Positions 1 to 8,757 of a DNA stretch of 12,945 nucleotides are shown piece by piece (position 1 is the first letter of the stretch; every line of letters begins with the position of its first letter). Made by a program: the position numbers and the translations under genes. The DNA lies in the NCBI GenBank assembly GCA_002352045.1, contig DEHT01000077.1:8611-21555 (forward strand). Direction: 5' to 3'. Source of the stretch: Chitinophagaceae bacterium UBA2793 (GTDB lineage Bacteria > Bacteroidota > Bacteroidia > Chitinophagales > Chitinophagaceae). Below the pieces are notes generated by a model. That model searched no databases. It was not told where the DNA came from and saw only the letters and a list, made by a program, of their open reading frames with translations.

Positions 1-101
1 ATAATGGCAACTAAGCTATTGGTGGTGCCAAGGTCAATTCCTACTATCATTTCTTCTTTTTGCAAGCTGCCGGTTGCTATATTGATTGCTATTTTAGCCA
101 T
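1..101 (-). CDS. hscA: Hsp70-family Fe-S assembly chaperone HscA, N-terminal fragment
   Basis: Only the first 33 codons lie in the window; the gene continues past the left edge. The reverse strand reads MAKIAINIATGSLQ and then the Hsp70 phosphate-1 signature GIDLGTTNS at residues 21-29, which binds ATP in the nucleotide-binding domain. Hsp70 proteins are cytoplasmic ATP-driven chaperones; HscA works on the scaffold protein of iron-sulfur cluster assembly. DnaK usually starts within a few residues of GIDLGTTNS, while HscA has a leader of about 20 residues, as here. That leader, rather than the shared signature, is the reason for choosing HscA over DnaK. The start is the ATG at 101-99, with a promoter-like box about 23 bases upstream and a terminator separating it from the porU2 operon, so it is probably transcribed on its own. 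Confidence 0.8.
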   Translation of the reverse strand, partial: MAKIAINIATGSLQKEEMIVGIDLGTTNSLVAI

Positions 102-123
102 AACTACTTTTATAAAATTGCTG

Positions 124-131
124 CAAAAGTA
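124..131 (-). promoter_or_regulatory. Putative Bacteroidota -7 promoter box for hscA
   Basis: The minus strand reads TACTTTTG followed by CA, an exact match to the Bacteroidota -7 consensus TAnnTTTG. It lies about 22 bases upstream of the hscA ATG, giving a short leader. A TTG occurs about 16 bases further upstream, slightly close for the usual -33 element. The box sits directly behind the terminator of the preceding operon, which fits an independent promoter. Confidence 0.5.
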
Positions 132-136
132 AAAAG

Positions 137-166
137 AAAGAGCTGCACAATGTTGCGCAGCTCTTT
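137..166. terminator. Bidirectional intrinsic terminator between porU2 and hscA
   Basis: A perfect 10-bp inverted repeat, AAAGAGCTGC (137-146) and GCAGCTCTTT (157-166), encloses a 10-nt loop. On the minus strand the stem is followed by CTTTTT, as expected for termination of porU2 transcripts running left. The plus strand also has a T-run after the stem. Confidence 0.8.
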
Positions 167-190
167 TTATAGTTTTCGAAAAGTGAAATA

Positions 191-3100
191 TTATCGCATC
201 AGGTACATTTTACCGTAGCCCTTATTAAAATACTTATCGGTATTATCGCCATCGGCTTTATATTTTTCCAACGATTTACCATTGAGGTTAGTGAGCACCC
301 TATACAGGTAAACACCATTGGCTAATTTTTGGCCATACATATCGGTACCATCCCATTTAAACTCGGTAATATTTCTTCCCACATGTATCGGGCCCAGCTC
401 GTTCATGGTAATCTCTCTCACTACTTTACCTGTAATGGTGAGGATTTGAATTCTCATATTCTGCGGAGGCTGGCTTCCTGTTACAGTGAAAACAAAGGCG
501 GTAGATGTTGTAAAAGGATTAGGATAGTTGAGTAGGTTCGAAATCATTGGCTTGTTAATAACCGTAAAGCCTATACGATAATCAATGTCTCCCGCTTCGT
601 TGCCCACCGCATCTTTGCCCGATACCAGTAATTCGTATTCGCCATCTTCGGCAAAGAATGGTTTAAAGTCAATGGTAGCAGTATTTTCACCCGATGTTAA
701 ATTGGCCGGCGTAAATATCATACTGTCGCCAAAATGATATTGCCTCAAAGTTTGATCGGGGAAGCGAACCTGCACTTTTAATAGGGAGGTGTCGCTTAGT
801 GCCAGGAATTTACTTTCGTCTTTAAGCTTAACCAATATAATGGGTTTTGAGGCTACAATATCGTTATTCAAAATATGTACCCCATCAAATGTAACATCCA
901 GCAAAGGATCGTAGTTATCGGCCCTTACATAAAAATCTTTGTACAATACATTGTTGTAATGATGCTGCTCGGGCTGATCAAAGTCGGGGTTAAAGTCAAT
1001 CAACAAGGTATTGTGTCCCGGAAAATTGCGGGTATCAATACTATACTTTGCAATGATGGTATCACCTGCAACTAACGCCTTCCGCTTTTGAGGCAGCACT
1101 ACATGGTTTGCATAGTTTTGATCGGTAATCACAAACTTCAATTTCAATAAACTATCAAAAGGAATATTGCTGATATTTTTAAAGGCTAAGGAAACATCAA
1201 TTTGCTGACCCTGGTCAACCGTATCTGCCGGTTGATTGTTATTAGTAGAAAAGCTATAGTTTAAATTGGGCGCTACTGCTCCTTCGGGTGCAAGCTGAGC
1301 ATTCACTCTCCAATATTTTAATTGATAGGGTGAATTATTAATATCATCCTTATTCAACATTTTTAATTTTAAATAAGGGTAAGTATTGGCATTAATAAAT
1401 GATAAAGAGGTATCCTGTGCCGGCGAAACCGTAGCCAGCAGTGTTGTATTGCCATTATTTTGTACACCCCAAACCTGTACTTTGGCAGTATCGGTTGAAG
1501 TAGATTCTACACTTGAACCACGCCAATGCAAAGCCGTCCATTCCCTTGCAGGGCCATACAATGGCGACTCAATGGTTCCTTCAGGATTGATACTTTCTAA
1601 ATAAACCATTTCATCAATAGCCGTAGTATCACTTTCTCCTACCACCTGGATGGGTGCAAAAGATGGCACACCTTTTTGATACATAAACATGAATGGTATG
1701 TTTCTATAGAAACTGTCAATTTTTGAGAACCCAAGATTTTTTAAAGTGTGATACAAACTATTGCCGGGGCCATACAAACCCTGGTCGGCTTGCCACTGGT
1801 TGATGAAAGAAGTATTGTTATCTCTATTACCGAGATTGGTAATCACTACATACTTACCATTGGGAATGCTATTTCCATTTAATAAATCCATTGCATATTT
1901 GCGGTATGGTATTCCTCCGGGATTATTGTATGGATACTCAAAAAAGTGTCGAATAGTATCGCCCTGATTATTACAATTTGGCCGGGCACTATTGTAAAAT
2001 CCAAATGCTGAATTTACACCATAGTTCTCCCACATTTTTAATGATGAGCTATCTATTACATAAACCTGTAGTGAGTTCATCACACAACCATACTGTTCCA
2101 CTTTTGTAAAATCAACATTCATATTTATTCTTTCGTAACCAACATGCGGGTGTAGCCCTGTTCTTATGGTTAAAGTGCGGGGAATTCTTGGATAATAGAA
2201 TTTACGGTCGGCACGTAGTTGAATATTTTCATACACCGATTTTTGATGCTGGTAAAAATGTGATTGGTTAAAACCGGGACTGCTTGCCGGCAAGTAAACA
2301 AATGAGAAACTATTCCAAATAACCGGTGAATTATCAATGGGTGTAAGCGATACTCTCCAATAATACACGGTGCTATCGGTGAATGTAATATTGGTGGGTG
2401 TAAATTCTACAATGCCACCTGCACCATTAGTATTGTATGTTTTTTTGAAAGCAGAGTTAAACAATTCGGTGGTATCAATTTCCATTACATACTGCCTTTG
2501 CCCGCCCAATGGATTGGCCGTGTTGGCTACATAGGTAATGTTTTGCTGATTTACTATAGAAAAGTTGTAAGGGTAAGTAGGCCTTAACTCATCCTCAAAA
2601 ATGTAAAACTCCTTGATTACTTTATTGTTGGTTTCATAAAGTTCATCCACATTATTTTTATAGTCGAGTTCAACAATTATTTGGTTTAAACCTTTGTCTA
2701 ATGTAGGGCTAATGGGAACTGTAAACTGTAAGGAATCGGTATTGTGTATTGCCGGTATTTTTTTATCGAACAAAGTTCTAATAGTATCGTTAGGTAACTT
2801 TCTTTTTACATACACCCAAATGGAATCTCCGGTAGCTTTGGCCAAATTTTTCATTTGCACTTTTAAATCAAAGTTCACATTGGCAACCGATACAATGGTA
2901 GGATTAATGCGTACCATTGATTCTTCAATGGCATAATCGGGCTTGGAAAAAGTATTTATTTTTATTGCCGGATCGCCATGCAAAGAAATTTCTTCTAAAT
3001 GCACCCTGTCGAAAAAGTTAAGCCCCGGATTGGGAAGCTCACCACCTATTTGTTTTATTACATCCTGTATTTGCTTGCCCGTTGACTGGCCATACATGGT

Positions 3101-5284
3101 ATTGCTAAAATTGTTATAGAGCCTGTAATTATAATTATCTAAGAAATATGGAATACCAAAATGGGTACTTGCCAAAAATGCAATACTTCCCCTGTTGGGT
3201 GTAAGCACAAAGTTTTCGGAAATGGTTCGGTTACCGGTGGTACGCAATGGATCAAAGAAATAAAAATTACCGGCCGTACATCCGCTTGCATTAAAAAAAG
3301 GATACTTGCCTGCATTATTATAATCGTTGGGATTGCTAAGGTTAAACTCCAAAGTATTGGCAGAGGAGTGGCCAAAATATCCTATAAGCCCTACCCCTTC
3401 GTTGATTAATTCTGCAATGCGGTTGGCACTGGTTTGTTGTATTACAGCAGCCGATGTTTTTTTAAATGTTTCCACTTTAGCACCGTACAAAGTATCTTCT
3501 GCAATGCGCTTGTAACGGTTCATGTAAAATTCAAAACTGTTGCTTTCACTGGAATCTTTTCCTCCAATTACGTGCATAAAATTTTTCATCCAGGCTTTAT
3601 CGGCTACATTAGGGCTACCGGTTCTTTGCTCCTGTTCATATTCAATGAGTTTTTGCAAATAAGCATTTACTTCATTGCCATTTACTGCACTAATCCTTCC
3701 AATAGGAATTAAAGGATATGTAGTTGAAGGATTTGCCGCCAGCAGCATATCCGATGCAGGCCATCCAAAAGTGGGTATAAGATTTTGTAAGGGCAGTGTG
3801 GGTTTTGTTCTATGTGTAATAGCATCGGGATAAGCCACACCACGGCCTATCATTAAAACATACTGTGGGTTATTAAAACTTTGTTTAGCATATCTTACAA
3901 AATCTCTCACAGATGCAGGATGCCCTTTAATACCAAAAGCAAATTGCTCCGTTAATTCTTCAATATTGTAAATTTTAGCATTAAAGCCACCACCATTTGC
4001 ACTTGCTCTGTAAGCTCTATATTGCTCTACATAATTGGGAGCACTGTACAATAGCGGATGACTTATAATGATGTAATTGCCCTGCTCTGCAACATTGCTT
4101 AAGTTTTGAAAAGTTTTGGGAGCAGACAATGCGGTAATGGTATTGGTATTTGCAGGGGCCGCAGATAACAATAAATATTTTTTCATTTGTGTAGAAGCAG
4201 GCAACACAAACTTTACCCTGCCGGCTGTTGATGCTATTTCGCCTAAATATCTTGTACCATTTGAAATATCGTATAAAACCGGTTCCACGCCACCGTTATT
4301 AAAATTGGCTATATCCAAATAATTTCCTGTAGCCGATGCGGGCACTTCAAAACTATGTACCGTTTTATTATTAAAATTATAGGTTGCAGGATAGGTAAGG
4401 CTAATCATACCAACCACTAATCTATCCTGCGTGGAGTCGGATACATTGCCTATTGTAATTACTGCATTATTGGCGTTGGGCAATACCGTGGCTAAAGACA
4501 AATTACTTAATACGGTTTTTTTGTATTCAAAATAGGGCATACCCTCATTCAACAACTCGTTATTATATGCTTTTATTAAAAGGTTTCGCCTGTAAGGAGC
4601 ATTACCGGCTGCCGTAGCTTTTAATGTAACACTGTTTGCCGGGCCTGCCTGGTACACATTTAAGTTGGCAGGCTGCCAAACCAACGAAAAATTAGGTGCC
4701 ACATTGGAACTGGTCCAGCCTTCGCCAATATCATATGATGATGAATACACATACTCGCCGGCTGATAATGCCTGGCCACGATTTACCTGGTTGCGATAAA
4801 AAGTGTCAACCGTATTCATATAATACGCATCCGGCGTAACAGAACTTGGAGCTGTATTTGCCATTGGAGTATAACGCAAGTTTCCACCTGTATTGTTCAC
4901 CGTTAAATAATAAATGGCAGTGTCCGATTCAAGACTGTATTTATCGTTGATTTGATAATCGGGGTTGCGAAACAAAGTTTTATCGGGTAAGCCATCATTT
5001 CTTCTTCCCCAAAATTCAATATAGTCGGATGCGCCCAAAGGAGCATTGTTTATAGAAGTATAAATGCGCACCTGCTCACCATTACGCCACAATTGAAAAT
5101 GATCGGCATTCACCGATCCTAAACCGGCAGCAGCCAATGTTGCCTGCGGTATGCGTGTATAAGCATCATTATAAACCTGGAATTTGTAATAGGTTTTGCT
5201 GTAATCAATCCAACTATTATTCAACTGAGCCTGTACTTGCAGGGCCAACAATAGCGAAAATGCAAAGAGTATTTTTTTCATCAT
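191..5284 (-). CDS. porU2: Type IX secretion sortase-like protein PorU2 (C25 peptidase fold)
   Basis: This 1697-residue exported protein has a signal peptide (residues 1-20, ending VQAQ). A C25 gingipain-like domain spans roughly 400-775. It contains the lead-in YIIISHP (404-410), an Asp in ASDMLL, the catalytic-type His639 in GYFGHSS and Cys669 in NASGCTAG, ending near LHGDPAI. Two CARDB-like beta domains follow (about 785-895 and 1345-1453), then an Ig-like stretch, and a C-terminal domain (about 1580-1697) with YPNPF, WDGTDMYGQ and GVYLYRV, typical of FlgD-like or T9SS C-terminal domains. PorU of Porphyromonas cleaves the C-terminal signal of T9SS cargo and links the cargo to surface glycolipid. 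This protein is longer than classical PorU and sits next to a PorV-like gene, matching the PorU2/PorV2 pair. Its own cargo is unknown. The start is ATG 5284-5282; a second ATG follows directly. It is 21 bases downstream of porV2, so very likely co-transcribed with it. Confidence 0.82.
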   Translation of the reverse strand: MMKKILFAFSLLLALQVQAQLNNSWIDYSKTYYKFQVYNDAYTRIPQATLAAAGLGSVNADHFQLWRNGEQVRIYTSINNAPLGASDYIEFWGRRNDGLPDKTLFRNPDYQINDKYSLESDTAIYYLTVNNTGGNLRYTPMANTAPSSVTPDAYYMNTVDTFYRNQVNRGQALSAGEYVYSSSYDIGEGWTSSNVAPNFSLVWQPANLNVYQAGPANSVTLKATAAGNAPYRRNLLIKAYNNELLNEGMPYFEYKKTVLSNLSLATVLPNANNAVITIGNVSDSTQDRLVVGMISLTYPATYNFNNKTVHSFEVPASATGNYLDIANFNNGGVEPVLYDISNGTRYLGEIASTAGRVKFVLPASTQMKKYLLLSAAPANTNTITALSAPKTFQNLSNVAEQGNYIIISHPLLYSAPNYVEQYRAYRASANGGGFNAKIYNIEELTEQFAFGIKGHPASVRDFVRYAKQSFNNPQYVLMIGRGVAYPDAITHRTKPTLPLQNLIPTFGWPASDMLLAANPSTTYPLIPIGRISAVNGNEVNAYLQKLIEYEQEQRTGSPNVADKAWMKNFMHVIGGKDSSESNSFEFYMNRYKRIAEDTLYGAKVETFKKTSAAVIQQTSANRIAELINEGVGLIGYFGHSSANTLEFNLSNPNDYNNAGKYPFFNASGCTAGNFYFFDPLRTTGNRTISENFVLTPNRGSIAFLASTHFGIPYFLDNYNYRLYNNFSNTMYGQSTGKQIQDVIKQIGGELPNPGLNFFDRVHLEEISLHGDPAIKINTFSKPDYAIEESMVRINPTIVSVANVNFDLKVQMKNLAKATGDSIWVYVKRKLPNDTIRTLFDKKIPAIHNTDSLQFTVPISPTLDKGLNQIIVELDYKNNVDELYETNNKVIKEFYIFEDELRPTYPYNFSIVNQQNITYVANTANPLGGQRQYVMEIDTTELFNSAFKKTYNTNGAGGIVEFTPTNITFTDSTVYYWRVSLTPIDNSPVIWNSFSFVYLPASSPGFNQSHFYQHQKSVYENIQLRADRKFYYPRIPRTLTIRTGLHPHVGYERINMNVDFTKVEQYGCVMNSLQVYVIDSSSLKMWENYGVNSAFGFYNSARPNCNNQGDTIRHFFEYPYNNPGGIPYRKYAMDLLNGNSIPNGKYVVITNLGNRDNNTSFINQWQADQGLYGPGNSLYHTLKNLGFSKIDSFYRNIPFMFMYQKGVPSFAPIQVVGESDTTAIDEMVYLESINPEGTIESPLYGPAREWTALHWRGSSVESTSTDTAKVQVWGVQNNGNTTLLATVSPAQDTSLSFINANTYPYLKLKMLNKDDINNSPYQLKYWRVNAQLAPEGAVAPNLNYSFSTNNNQPADTVDQGQQIDVSLAFKNISNIPFDSLLKLKFVITDQNYANHVVLPQKRKALVAGDTIIAKYSIDTRNFPGHNTLLIDFNPDFDQPEQHHYNNVLYKDFYVRADNYDPLLDVTFDGVHILNNDIVASKPIILVKLKDESKFLALSDTSLLKVQVRFPDQTLRQYHFGDSMIFTPANLTSGENTATIDFKPFFAEDGEYELLVSGKDAVGNEAGDIDYRIGFTVINKPMISNLLNYPNPFTTSTAFVFTVTGSQPPQNMRIQILTITGKVVREITMNELGPIHVGRNITEFKWDGTDMYGQKLANGVYLYRVLTNLNGKSLEKYKADGDNTDKYFNKGYGKMYLMR

Positions 5285-5305
5285 AAACGATGTTAGCTTT
5301 AATAA

Positions 5306-6409
5306 TTAGTCTTCTTTTCTTTTAAAATCTACTTTAATAGAAAAAATATGGGTAAACAATGGGTTGTTTTGATTGGCCAAATTGCTGAATGCATAATCAA
5401 TATGCACATTATTTATTTTAAACCCGGCTCCTATACTGGGTTGATAAATCCATACTTTTTTTTGATTGGTGGTATCGCCATCTTTTAATGCCTGTTGAAA
5501 ATTAGTAATACCTCCTCTTACAAAAAATACATCTTTAATGCCAAGCTCTATGCCCAGGTGCGGATCGGCACTCACTGGGTCGGCACTTAAAACGGTATTT
5601 CTTTTTCCATCAAAAGTAAGGTCAACATTTGCTTCGGCCAATAATGAAAGGTTTTTGTTGATATCAAATTTATAAGCACCGCCCAACACCAAACGAGGTG
5701 CTGTCATTTCGGTTGACTTCACCGGTATTTCGTTGTTGGTTAAATACAATACTTCTTTTTCTCTTTCGGTAAATTTAAACGACCAGGCATTAAATGTGGT
5801 GGTTACATCTCTTGCGGTAATACCCCATCGCCAGTTTTTTCCCTGCATTTGAATTCCTGCATCTAACCCAAAGCCCCATGCATTGGCAAAACTGCCCACT
5901 TTGCGATAAATAACTTTTGCATTGGCTCCAAAACTCAACCTGCTGTTTTCCGTTTCTTTTAAATTTTGTGCATAGGAAAACAAAAAAGCATAATCGGCAG
6001 AAGAGAAGGTTTGAATATTGTTATAATTAATGCTTCCATCCGGTTCCACTAAGTAGAGTGTGTTTGGGATATCATCCACCGCAAAACGCAACAATGAAAA
6101 ACCAATGGTGCGTTTATTATCCTGCACCGGAATTGCCAAAGCTCCATAATCGTATTTACCTATACCCGCAAAATATTCGGCATGCATAACGGTAGCATTA
6201 GGATTATCTTTTACGCCAGCAAGGCCCGCAGGATTCCAGTAACCGGCCGTAGCATCCTGTACCGAAGCTACCTGGGCGCTACCCATTGCAAGCCCTCTTG
6301 CGCCGGCGCCTATATTTAAAAATTCGTTGGAATATTTTCGAAATTGTGCATAAGAATGTACCTGCAACACAAGCAATCCTAAAAGCATAGCAGTAAGCCT
6401 TCGAGTCAT
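5306..6409 (-). CDS. porV2: Type IX secretion outer-membrane protein PorV2
   Basis: This 367-residue protein has a signal peptide of about 21 residues (ending HSYAQ) and then the PorV/PorQ family opening, with NIGAGARGLAMG, DATAGYWNPAGL and alternating beta strands to the C terminus, as in FadL-like outer-membrane barrels. PorV shuttles T9SS cargo from the translocon to the sortase PorU at the outer membrane. The gene is first in a two-gene operon with porU2, so the pair probably works as a second shuttle-plus-sortase module. The length fits the family. The start ATG (6409-6407) is the first in the frame. PorV2 is preferred over PorV because of the partner gene and the opening motif; PorQ is a less likely alternative. 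Confidence 0.8.
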   Translation of the reverse strand: MTRRLTAMLLGLLVLQVHSYAQFRKYSNEFLNIGAGARGLAMGSAQVASVQDATAGYWNPAGLAGVKDNPNATVMHAEYFAGIGKYDYGALAIPVQDNKRTIGFSLLRFAVDDIPNTLYLVEPDGSINYNNIQTFSSADYAFLFSYAQNLKETENSRLSFGANAKVIYRKVGSFANAWGFGLDAGIQMQGKNWRWGITARDVTTTFNAWSFKFTEREKEVLYLTNNEIPVKSTEMTAPRLVLGGAYKFDINKNLSLLAEANVDLTFDGKRNTVLSADPVSADPHLGIELGIKDVFFVRGGITNFQQALKDGDTTNQKKVWIYQPSIGAGFKINNVHIDYAFSNLANQNNPLFTHIFSIKVDFKRKED

Positions 6410-6439
6410 GGTTTTTGTATGTTTGTTTGGATTAACTAA

Positions 6440-6511
6440 GTACGAATATTAGGGGTTAACGTATTTATACTATATAAATTGTTTATTCGTACATAGTTTC
6501 AACCTACGAAT
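6440..6511. promoter_or_regulatory. Cluster of three TACGAAT boxes upstream of porV2
   Basis: GTACGAATA (6440-6448) and its exact reverse complement TATTCGTAC (6484-6492) form a 9-bp inverted repeat. A third copy, TACGAAT, follows at 6505-6511. Box starts are 44 and 20 bases apart, close to whole helical turns. The cluster lies 30-100 bases upstream of the porV2 start and could be a regulator binding region. No regulator gene is in the window. No confident -7 box for porV2 was found; the best is TAGGTTGA on the minus strand near 6500-6506, which departs from consensus. Confidence 0.35.
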
Positions 6512-6615
6512 GTACATTTTTAGCTTTAAAAATAAGTTGAATATCACTATTACCATTTTTAAAAGAAACTATTATATGCTAAAAAGTTGCTTTGTGTAGA
6601 TAAGTAACCGGTTTT

Positions 6616-6632
6616 TTATTTCCGGGAAATAA
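6616..6632. promoter_or_regulatory. Perfect 17-nt palindrome in the tyrS promoter region
   Basis: TTATTTCCGGGAAATAA has two perfect 8-bp arms around one central G. It ends 4 bases before the putative -7 box of tyrS, so a protein bound here would overlap the promoter. The single-base centre argues against an RNA hairpin and for a DNA operator. Chance occurrence cannot be excluded. Confidence 0.4.
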
Positions 6633-6636
6633 GCTG

Positions 6637-6644
6637 CATTTTTG
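6637..6644 (+). promoter_or_regulatory. Putative -7 promoter box of tyrS
   Basis: CATTTTTG followed by CA differs from TAnnTTTG at one position. A T-run at 6612-6617 sits about 19 bases upstream, where a -33 TTTG would be expected. The box lies 25 bases before the ATG at 6669. It overlaps the TTG at 6642, which argues against that codon as the start of tyrS. Confidence 0.4.
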
Positions 6645-6668
6645 CAATCCAAAAAATTAAAGCAAAGA

Positions 6669-7958
6669 ATGATGAGCAATCCATTGATAAACGAATTGAG
6701 ATGGCGTGGTATGTTGCAGGACATTATGCCCGGCACCGAAGAGCAATTGAATAAAGAAATTACTTCGGCATATATTGGTTTTGACCCTACGGCCGATAGC
6801 CTGCATATTGGCAGCTTAGTACCAATTTTATTGTTGGTGCATCTTCAAAAAGCAGGGCACAAGCCTTATGCATTAGTAGGTGGTGCTACCGGTATGGTGG
6901 GCGACCCTACCGGAAAAAGTGAAGAAAGAGTTATGCTGAGCAATGATGTTTTGGAAAAAAACCAGGCCGGCATTAAAGCACAGTTAGAAAAATTTTTAGA
7001 CTTTGATACCAGCAAACCCAATGCTGCCGTAATGGTTAATAATTACGATTGGTTTAAAAATATTTCTTTTTTAGATTTTATAAAAGAAGCCGGCAAACAT
7101 ATTACCGTAAACTATATGATGGCGAAAGACAGTGTAAAAAAAAGGCTTGAAAGCGAAAACGGTATGTCGTTTACAGAATTTACTTACCAGCTAATTCAGG
7201 GTTACGATTTTTACTGGTTGTACAAAAACAAAAATTGCAAACTGCAAATGGGTGGCAGCGATCAATGGGGCAATATAGTAACCGGCAGCGAATTAATTCG
7301 CCGAAAAGATGGCGGCGAAGCATTTGCATTTACCTGCCCGCTTATTAAAAAAGCCGATGGCACTAAGTTTGGAAAATCGGAACAGGGCAATGTATGGTTA
7401 GATGCAACAAAAACCACGCCTTACCAGTTTTACCAGTTTTGGTTGAATGCTACAGATGTAGATGCCGAAAGCTGGATTAAGATTTTTACTTTTTTATCGA
7501 AAGAAAAAATTGAAAGCCTCATCACCGAGCATAAACAAAACCCTGCAGCAAGAGCATTACAAAAAACATTGGCTAAAGAGTTGACCATCTTTGTACATGG
7601 AGAAGTTGAATTCAATAAGGCCATTGAAACTACGGACAAATTATTTGCCAATCAAAACGTACCTGCCGAAAGCCTGAGTGAAGACGACCTCAACAATATG
7701 GAAGGAATTGTGAAAGTAGATTTTGATGCAAAAAAAATTAAAGAAGGAATAGATGTGGTGAGCTTTTTAGCCGAAACCAATATTTTCTCCAGTAAGGGTG
7801 AAGCCCGTAAAACCGTGCAGGGCGGCGGCGTAAGCCTCAACCGTAAAAAGATAGAAGGCATTGATGCAAAAATTGACCCTTCACAATTATTACATGGCAA
7901 ATATTTATTGCTACAAAAAGGGAAGAAGAATTATTTTTTGGTAACTATAGTGTTGTAA
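6669..7958 (+). CDS. tyrS: Tyrosine--tRNA ligase (TyrRS)
   Basis: This is a cytoplasmic class I aminoacyl-tRNA synthetase that charges tRNA-Tyr with tyrosine using ATP. The Rossmann catalytic domain carries the HIGH-type motif HIGS (residues 46-49), the tyrosine and ATP pocket segments YQLIQGYDF and QMGGSDQWGN, and the KMSKS-type loop KFGKS (233-237). A C-terminal S4 RNA-binding domain follows from about residue 365, with SSKGEARKTVQGGGV. The length of 429 residues is normal for bacterial TyrRS. The frame can be opened to a TTG at 6642, but that codon lies in the putative promoter box, so ATG 6669 (or the adjacent ATG 6672) is chosen. It is transcribed away from porV2 with no co-directional partner before the accessory region. 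Confidence 0.95.
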   Translation: MMSNPLINELRWRGMLQDIMPGTEEQLNKEITSAYIGFDPTADSLHIGSLVPILLLVHLQKAGHKPYALVGGATGMVGDPTGKSEERVMLSNDVLEKNQAGIKAQLEKFLDFDTSKPNAAVMVNNYDWFKNISFLDFIKEAGKHITVNYMMAKDSVKKRLESENGMSFTEFTYQLIQGYDFYWLYKNKNCKLQMGGSDQWGNIVTGSELIRRKDGGEAFAFTCPLIKKADGTKFGKSEQGNVWLDATKTTPYQFYQFWLNATDVDAESWIKIFTFLSKEKIESLITEHKQNPAARALQKTLAKELTIFVHGEVEFNKAIETTDKLFANQNVPAESLSEDDLNNMEGIVKVDFDAKKIKEGIDVVSFLAETNIFSSKGEARKTVQGGGVSLNRKKIEGIDAKIDPSQLLHGKYLLLQKGKKNYFLVTIVL

Positions 7959-8051
7959 GTAATGCGACCCAACATTCTTTCATTTCTCAACTTTAAACTA
8001 AAACTTATGCGAAAGGAATTTACACCTATGCAACATTTCCGAAAACTATAT

Positions 8052-8087
8052 GTTAGCGGTCAGGCTATGACGACACACACACCGACA
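8052..8087 (+). other. Cassette-boundary-like leader with GTTAGCGG box
   Basis: GTTAGCGG (8052-8059) and a CA-rich stretch end 5 bases before the start of the unknown lipoprotein gene. GTTAGC is the exact reverse complement of the GCTAAC box (8769-8774) that lies 20 bases after that gene's stop. The gene is therefore framed by opposite-facing boxes, as a cassette is framed by the R' and R'' ends of attC sites. No folded repeat is visible on the tyrS side of this box, so the left partner appears lost or too degraded to see. I recall similar leaders next to such repeats in other Bacteroidota genomes, but could not check this. Confidence 0.35.
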
Positions 8088-8092
8088 TAAAA

Positions 8093-8749
8093 ATGAAAAA
8101 AATATTTTTAGCAATATTGACAATCTCGCTCTTGACAAACTGCAATAATTCGCAGACAAAATCCGTGGACAAAAACGACAGACTTGAGCTTGTTCCTGAG
8201 CCAGACAAAGAATTGCGAGAAGAATATGAAAAACAACAAGAATTAAATAAATCGATATGTGCTTTTATTGACCCAGACACTTCTGTTGTTGGTATTAAAA
8301 TAAGAAATGCCGAAAGCACTTTAAATATTTTAGGAAAACAAACGAAATTAGAAGGTGACTCAACTCACGTATTTTATTCGAGTGACAAAAAACAAAAACT
8401 CGGACTGACCGTGCATTCAGGAGACTATTACAGCCAAGTGAGTATTTTCAATATTTCGTATTCGGACAATTCTAAACAAAACGTCCTACAAATAAAATCA
8501 AAAGAATTTAAGACCGAAAAAGGAATCAAACTTGGAATAAGCAAAAGAGAAATTATTGAAAAACTTGGAACTTGTTATGTATCCAAAGACAGCACAAAGA
8601 ATGGTATTGTTCTTAACTACAGACTTGAACTTCCCAACGACAGCAAGACAAAATTATTGACGAGTAACAATATGCCAATCTATTATGCAACTTACAGACT
8701 GAAAAATGACAAACTCGAAAACATTGAATTTGGCTTTGAATATCCTTAG
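8093..8749 (+). CDS. Lipoprotein of unknown function
   Basis: This 218-residue protein opens with MKKIFLAILTISLLTNC. It has a basic start, a hydrophobic stretch and a lipobox-like LTNC with Cys17, so it is probably exported and lipid-anchored; Asn before the Cys is not the commonest choice. The mature part is charged, with a Glu/Lys-rich segment at about 35-55, then a mixed segment with repeated beta-like stretches (VVGIKI, LGLTVHSG, VSIFNISY) and a GIKLGISKREIIEKLG segment near 145-160. That segment resembles short helix motifs of small secreted Bacteroidota lipoproteins. I do not recognise the family and assign no activity. It is the only gene between the GTTAGCGG box at 8052 and the repeat at 8758, with its TAG stop only 8 bases before that repeat. 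A 27-codon frame (8007-8090) ends 2 bases before its ATG, probably by chance. Confidence 0.8.
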   Translation: MKKIFLAILTISLLTNCNNSQTKSVDKNDRLELVPEPDKELREEYEKQQELNKSICAFIDPDTSVVGIKIRNAESTLNILGKQTKLEGDSTHVFYSSDKKQKLGLTVHSGDYYSQVSIFNISYSDNSKQNVLQIKSKEFKTEKGIKLGISKREIIEKLGTCYVSKDSTKNGIVLNYRLELPNDSKTKLLTSNNMPIYYATYRLKNDKLENIEFGFEYP

Positions 8750-8757
8750 ACCGAAAG

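Noticed and set aside
1..101. DnaK instead of HscA
   Set aside because: The leader of about 20 residues before GIDLGTTNS fits HscA better, although the fragment is too short for certainty.
6642..6668. TTG-initiated extension of tyrS
   Set aside because: The TTG forms the end of a -7-like promoter box, and an ATG pair at 6669/6672 gives a normal TyrRS N terminus.
7959..8051. Classical integron R'' box ACCCAAC (7967-7973)
   Set aside because: It fits RYYYAAC but does not pair with GTTAGCG at 8052 and no folded arms lie between, so it is probably chance.
8007..8090. 27-codon frame ending 2 bases before the unknown lipoprotein ATG
   Set aside because: It runs through the GTTAGCGG leader, has no recognisable features and is short enough to arise by chance; a coupled leader peptide cannot be supported.
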